This document shows positions 60,387 to 64,000 of a stretch of DNA of 64,000 nucleotides, in pieces. The notes below the pieces were generated by a model. That model saw nothing but the letters and a program-made list of their open reading frames with translations. It made no database searches and was not told the origin of the DNA. Made by a program: the position numbers and the translations under genes. Source of the stretch: Verrucomicrobiaceae bacterium (GTDB taxonomy: Bacteria > Verrucomicrobiota > Verrucomicrobiia > Verrucomicrobiales > Verrucomicrobiaceae); contig JAIXOU010000141.1 in assembly GCA_027486585.1 (NCBI GenBank), positions 1 to 64,000 of the forward strand, given 5' to 3'. The first letter of the stretch is position 1. Each line of letters begins with the position of its first letter.

Positions 60387-62537
60387 ATGGCCAATTTGAA
60401 CTCCCCTAACCGTGAATACCCGCTTGAGCGCACCCGTAATATCGGGATCTGTGCCCATATCGATGCGGGCAAGACCACGCTGACGGAGCGAATCCTGTTC
60501 TACACAGGCATGATTCACAAAATCGGTGAAGTTCATGACGGTGCTGCTACGACAGACTGGATGGAACAGGAAAAAGAGCGTGGTATCACCATCACCTCCG
60601 CTGCTGTTACTGCCCGCTGGAAGCAGTTGAAGGAAGCTGGCATCTTCAAGCTCCGTGAGGAAGAAGATATCCGCGTTAACATCATTGATACCCCTGGACA
60701 CGTGGACTTCACGGCTGAAGTGGAACGTTCCCTTCGCGTTCTTGACGGTGCTATCTTCGTTCTTTGCGGTGTTGCTGGCGTTCAGCCGCAATCTGAAACT
60801 GTTTATCGCCAAGCTGAGAAATACAGCGTCCCGCGTATTGCTTTCGTCAATAAGATGGACCGCACAGGTGCCAACTTTGACAATGTTGTTAAAGATGTCC
60901 GAACAAAGCTCGGTGCCAATGCTTGGCCGATTCTGATCCCTATTGGTGCCGAAGACAATCTGATCGGTCAGATTGACGTCGTGAACCAAAAAGCTATCAT
61001 CTACAGTGATGACGCCTTGTTCGGTTCCAAGTACACCATCCGCGAACTTGAAGGTGATGAGATCGCTAAAGGTAAGGAAGCATACCAGGGTCTTCTTGAT
61101 GAAGTTTGCAGCCAGGACGAAGAGCTCGGCATGCAGTTCCTTGAAGAAAAGCCGATCAGCATTCAAGAATTGAAGTCCGCACTTCGTCGCACGGTGATCG
61201 CCAATAAGATCATCCCAATGGCTGGTGGTTCTGCTTTCAAGAACAAAGGTGTTCAGTATCTGATCGACGCCGTCATTGATTACCTTCCAGGACCACTCGA
61301 CATTGAGCCCCAGAAAGGTCACGTGATCGATGAGCCTGAGAACATTGTGACAGCGATGCCTGATGACAATGGTAAGTTCATTGCTCTTGGTTTCAAACTC
61401 TGGTCTGATAAGTTTGGTCGTCTCGTATTCTTCCGCGTTTATTCCGGTTGCGTCCGTAAAGGTGACACGATTTACAATCCTCGCACTCGTAAGTCTGAGC
61501 GTGTGGGTCGCTTGATCCAGATCCAAGCCAGCGTGCATAAGGATATCGATTGTTGTTACTCCGGTGACATCGCAGCTCTTGTGGGTCTCAAAGACGTCCG
61601 CACTGGTGATACCTTCTGCCACGAAAGTCTTGACGTGCTTCTTGAGCCGCCGACCTTCCCTGAGCCAGTTATCTCCATGGCTGTTGAGCCAAAGACTAAG
61701 GCTGACCAAGAGAAAATGGGCAATGCTCTCCAGCGTCTCTCTGAGGAAGATCCAACCTTCTTCGTCAAGACTGACGAAGAAACCGGCCAGACCATCATCG
61801 CCGGGATGGGTGAGCTTCACCTTGAAATCCTTTGCGACCGCCTCAAGCGCGAGCACAAGGTTGAAACCAATACTGGTAAGCCACAGATCGCTTATCGTGA
61901 GACACTCACGATCCCAGCCGATGGCGAAGGTAAACTGGTCAAACAGTCCGGTGGTCGTGGTCAATACGGACACGTTGTTCTGAAGGTCTTCCCAAGCGAA
62001 AAAGGCAAGGGCGTGACTGTTGATAACAAAGTTGTCGGTGGAACGATCCCGAAAGAGTTCATCAATCCAGCGAAAGCCGGTTGTATCGAAGCAACGCTCA
62101 ATGGCATCATCGCTGGCTATCCGGTCATCGATATTCATATCGACCTGGTCGATGGATCCAGCCATGACGTTGACTCCAACGAAAACGCTTTCAAGATGGC
62201 AGCCATCTTCGCGATGAAGGACGCCCTAAAGAAGGCCAAGTGCATTCTTCTTGAGCCGATCATGGCCGTTGAAGCCTCCACGCCTGAAGATTATCAGGGT
62301 GACATCATGGGTGACCTTAACCGTCGCCGGGGTAAGATCCAAGGCATCGACACCCGTGGCACCACCGCCATCATTCGCACAGAAGTTCCTTTGGCAGAAA
62401 TGTTTGGCTACTCGACCGCCATCCGCACTCTCTCCTCAGGCCGTGCTTCCTACTCCATGCAACCTTCTCACTTCGAGCAGGTGCCAAACAACATCGTTGA
62501 GCAGATCTCTGAGCAGCGCGGCACGAAGAACGCCTAA
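60387..62537 (+). CDS. fusA: Translation elongation factor G
   Basis: A 716-aa EF-G. G1 is ICAHIDAGKTTLTERIL, G3 DTPGHVDFT, G4 NKMDR. The switch region DWMEQEKERGITITSAA is complete. Domains II-V follow (GDIAALVGLKDVRTGDTFCH; GRGQYGHVVLKVFPSEKGKG; TRGTTAIIRTEVPLAEMFGY). It drives translocation. The next gene is rpsJ after 36 bp; no tuf lies between, unlike the standard str operon. Confidence 0.98.
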   Translation: MANLNSPNREYPLERTRNIGICAHIDAGKTTLTERILFYTGMIHKIGEVHDGAATTDWMEQEKERGITITSAAVTARWKQLKEAGIFKLREEEDIRVNIIDTPGHVDFTAEVERSLRVLDGAIFVLCGVAGVQPQSETVYRQAEKYSVPRIAFVNKMDRTGANFDNVVKDVRTKLGANAWPILIPIGAEDNLIGQIDVVNQKAIIYSDDALFGSKYTIRELEGDEIAKGKEAYQGLLDEVCSQDEELGMQFLEEKPISIQELKSALRRTVIANKIIPMAGGSAFKNKGVQYLIDAVIDYLPGPLDIEPQKGHVIDEPENIVTAMPDDNGKFIALGFKLWSDKFGRLVFFRVYSGCVRKGDTIYNPRTRKSERVGRLIQIQASVHKDIDCCYSGDIAALVGLKDVRTGDTFCHESLDVLLEPPTFPEPVISMAVEPKTKADQEKMGNALQRLSEEDPTFFVKTDEETGQTIIAGMGELHLEILCDRLKREHKVETNTGKPQIAYRETLTIPADGEGKLVKQSGGRGQYGHVVLKVFPSEKGKGVTVDNKVVGGTIPKEFINPAKAGCIEATLNGIIAGYPVIDIHIDLVDGSSHDVDSNENAFKMAAIFAMKDALKKAKCILLEPIMAVEASTPEDYQGDIMGDLNRRRGKIQGIDTRGTTAIIRTEVPLAEMFGYSTAIRTLSSGRASYSMQPSHFEQVPNNIVEQISEQRGTKNA

Positions 62538-62573
62538 TTTTTTGAAGTAAACCATTCACGCTGGACTAACGAC

Positions 62574-62882
62574 ATGAGCAATCAACGAATCAGAATCCGC
62601 CTCCGCGCTTACGATTACCGCGTCCTCGACAAGAGCACCGCAGACATCGTAGAGACCGCCAAGCGCACCGGAGCTAAAGTTGCTGGGCCGATCCCGCTTC
62701 CTACCCGAATTGAAAAATTCACCGTCAACCGCTCTCCGCACGTTGACAAAAAGTCGATGGATCAGTTCGAAATCCGCACTCACAAGCGTTTGCTCGACAT
62801 CGTTGACCCAACTTCCCGCACCGTGGACGAGCTGAAGAAGCTCAACCTCCCATCCGGCGTGGACATCACGATCAAAATTTAG
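62574..62882 (+). CDS. rpsJ: 30S ribosomal protein S10
   Basis: A 102-aa S10. [40 protein letters not shown] and '[20 protein letters not shown]' are diagnostic. It belongs to the 30S head. It would start the S10 operon in many bacteria; here it follows fusA directly and may be transcribed with it. Confidence 0.97.
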   Translation: MSNQRIRIRLRAYDYRVLDKSTADIVETAKRTGAKVAGPIPLPTRIEKFTVNRSPHVDKKSMDQFEIRTHKRLLDIVDPTSRTVDELKKLNLPSGVDITIKI

Positions 62883-62921
62883 TTTCCACCCCCGAAACGA
62901 TCTCAACTGGAGGAACACATT

Positions 62922-63572
62922 ATGGCTATTGGCTTAATTGGAAAAAAACTTGGAATGACGAAGGTATACACCGATAAGGGTGAAGCCATCGCCGTGACCG
63001 TCGTGGACGTCAGCGGGAACGCTGTGATCCAGACCAAACTAACTTCTGGCAAGGACGGCTATAGCGCCATCCAGTTAGGTTACGAAGACCGTAAGGAATC
63101 AAGAATGACCAAGCCTTTGCTTGGCCACTTCAAAAAACACGGCGTCGCTCCAAAGCGTATCGTGAAAGAGTTCCGCGTTGCCTCTGACGATCAGCTCCCG
63201 ACTGCCGAAACTAAGATTGACGCCAGCTTGTTCAGCAACGGTCAATGGGTTGACGTCATCGGCACCACCAAAGGTAAAGGCTTCCAAGGTGTTGTGAAAC
63301 GCTGGAACTTCGCCGGTCAGCCAGCAACTCATGGTCACATGATGCATCGTCGCCCAGGTTCCATCGGTTGCCGCTTGACTCCTGGTCTGGTTTGGAAAAA
63401 CCAAAAGATGCCTGGTCAAGATGGTGTTGATCGTCGCACGACTCAAAATCTCAAGATCATCCAGAGCCGTCCAGAAGATGGATTGCTTCTTATCAGTGGC
63501 TCTATTCCTGGCAACAAAGGTAGCATCGTCGTGGTGCGTCCGGCCAAGAAGAAGCTCGCACCCGCCAAGTAA
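62922..63572 (+). CDS. rplC: 50S ribosomal protein L3
   Basis: A 216-aa L3. MAIGLIGKKLGMTKVYTDKG opens it, then KGKGFQGVVKRWNFAGQPAT and HGHMMHRRPGSIGCRLTPG. It contacts 23S rRNA near the peptidyl-transferase centre. A clear GGAGG lies ten bases before the start. It is followed by rplD after 20 bp. Confidence 0.97.
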   Translation: MAIGLIGKKLGMTKVYTDKGEAIAVTVVDVSGNAVIQTKLTSGKDGYSAIQLGYEDRKESRMTKPLLGHFKKHGVAPKRIVKEFRVASDDQLPTAETKIDASLFSNGQWVDVIGTTKGKGFQGVVKRWNFAGQPATHGHMMHRRPGSIGCRLTPGLVWKNQKMPGQDGVDRRTTQNLKIIQSRPEDGLLLISGSIPGNKGSIVVVRPAKKKLAPAK

Positions 63573-63592
63573 ATCCCAGAGGAACTTGAATC

Positions 63593-64000
63593 ATGTCAGC
63601 TACTATTTTATCCACTGAAAGCGCTAAGCAAGCCAATGTGAACCTCGTCGAAGGTCACCACGGCAAGCAAGCTCTCAATGACACTCTCGTTGCCTATCGT
63701 GCGAACCGTCGCCAAGGTAATGCCAACACCAAGAATCGCTCCGAAGTCCGCGGAAGTGGCAAGAAGCTCTGGGGTCAAAAAGGTACCGGTAATGCTCGTA
63801 TGGGCAGTAAGCGCTCTCCTGTTTGGTCTGGTGGTGGTGTGGTTTTCGGACCTCGCACCCGTGACTACAGCGTCAAGATCCCTCGTGCGATCAAGAAGCT
63901 TGCTCTTCGCACTGCTTTGACAGCTCGCATCACTGATGGTGCTGTATTGACCATCCCTACTTTCGCAGTGGCTGATGGCAAAACCAAGTCTTTCATCGCG
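63593..64000 (+). CDS. rplD: 50S ribosomal protein L4 (partial, cut by window end)
   Basis: The first 136 codons are present and the frame is open to the last base. [13 protein letters not shown]-like text, [20 protein letters not shown] and '[20 protein letters not shown]' are L4 hallmarks. A Shine-Dalgarno AGAGGAA precedes the ATG. L4 lines the exit tunnel and often represses the S10 operon. Confidence 0.96.
   Translation, partial: MSATILSTESAKQANVNLVEGHHGKQALNDTLVAYRANRRQGNANTKNRSEVRGSGKKLWGQKGTGNARMGSKRSPVWSGGGVVFGPRTRDYSVKIPRAIKKLALRTALTARITDGAVLTIPTFAVADGKTKSFIA

Noticed and set aside
60336-62165. A 609-aa open frame antisense to fusA
   Set aside because: EF-G is certain on the other strand. 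The antisense frame results from its codon bias and shows no family features.

Overview
The window looks like the chromosome of a Verrucomicrobiota bacterium (Verrucomicrobiaceae/Prosthecobacter-like; an inference). The grounds are several large secreted proteins with c-type haem motifs of the DUF1592, DUF1549/DUF1553 and TIGR02604/TIGR02603 families, DUF1501 proteins with twin-arginine leaders, DUF1080 proteins, and an ECF sigma/FecR-LamG pair. These families are concentrated in the Planctomycetota-Verrucomicrobiota group. The ribosomal end of the window has rpsJ directly after fusA with no tuf between them. No tRNA, rRNA or CRISPR array was seen.

Layout. 1-15.1 kb: a DUF1592 cytochrome-type protein, an AraC regulator divergent from a GH16-GH39 fusion glycosidase, a DUF1080 protein, and a four-gene secreted cluster (DUF1549/DUF1553, DUF1501, serine esterase-like hydrolase, 884-aa unknown). 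15.3-28.1 kb: a minus-strand defence operon, hsdM - DUF1016 nuclease - hsdS - unknown 329-aa protein - AlbA_2/Schlafen-type protein - ParA-type ATPase - (hsdR 5' remnant) - abiEi - abiEii - hsdR. The AbiE toxin-antitoxin cassette sits between two copies of the first ~200 bp of hsdR, and a perfect 15-bp inverted repeat lies just upstream of abiEi. 28.3-29.9 kb: an 18-unit array of 21-bp repeats, a small collagen-like protein and a small secreted protein. 30-34.5 kb: SGNH hydrolase, Dabb protein and a PVC-type haem dehydrogenase-like protein. 34.7-41.2 kb: a minus-strand operon of DUF1549/DUF1553, DUF1501, (alpha/alpha)6 glycosidase-like protein and SDR. 41.4-47.5 kb: PAS-AraC regulator, LamG-like protein, GH5-like glycosidase, FAD oxidoreductase. 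46.3-51.3 kb: an ECF sigma - FecR/LamG - esterase/SMP-30 fusion - Gfo/Idh operon. 51.4-57.1 kb: a haem-protein 3' remnant, sugar epimerase and SDR, pseudouridine synthase and a large SbcC-like ATPase. 57.2-64 kb: O-antigen ligase/TPR protein, then rpsL-rpsG-fusA-rpsJ-rplC-rplD (rplD runs off the end).

The secreted clusters combine carbohydrate-active enzymes, sugar-handling dehydrogenases/isomerases and haem proteins, consistent with degradation of complex, possibly sulfated or mixed polysaccharides. The substrate cannot be read from the sequence.

The least expected signals are repeat-like. Three palindromic elements of 60-66 bp share one architecture (outer stem enclosing two perfect inner hairpins separated by a 12-14-nt linker) but have different sequences; two of them lie in frame inside hsdM. 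A second family of short inserts bounded by an imperfect 13-nt inverted repeat lies twice in frame inside the DUF1592 gene, with a relative inside a DUF1553 gene. Other dispersed matches (29-nt, 19-nt, 16-nt) and an SDR gene relic show that this genome tolerates much small-repeat insertion and gene decay.
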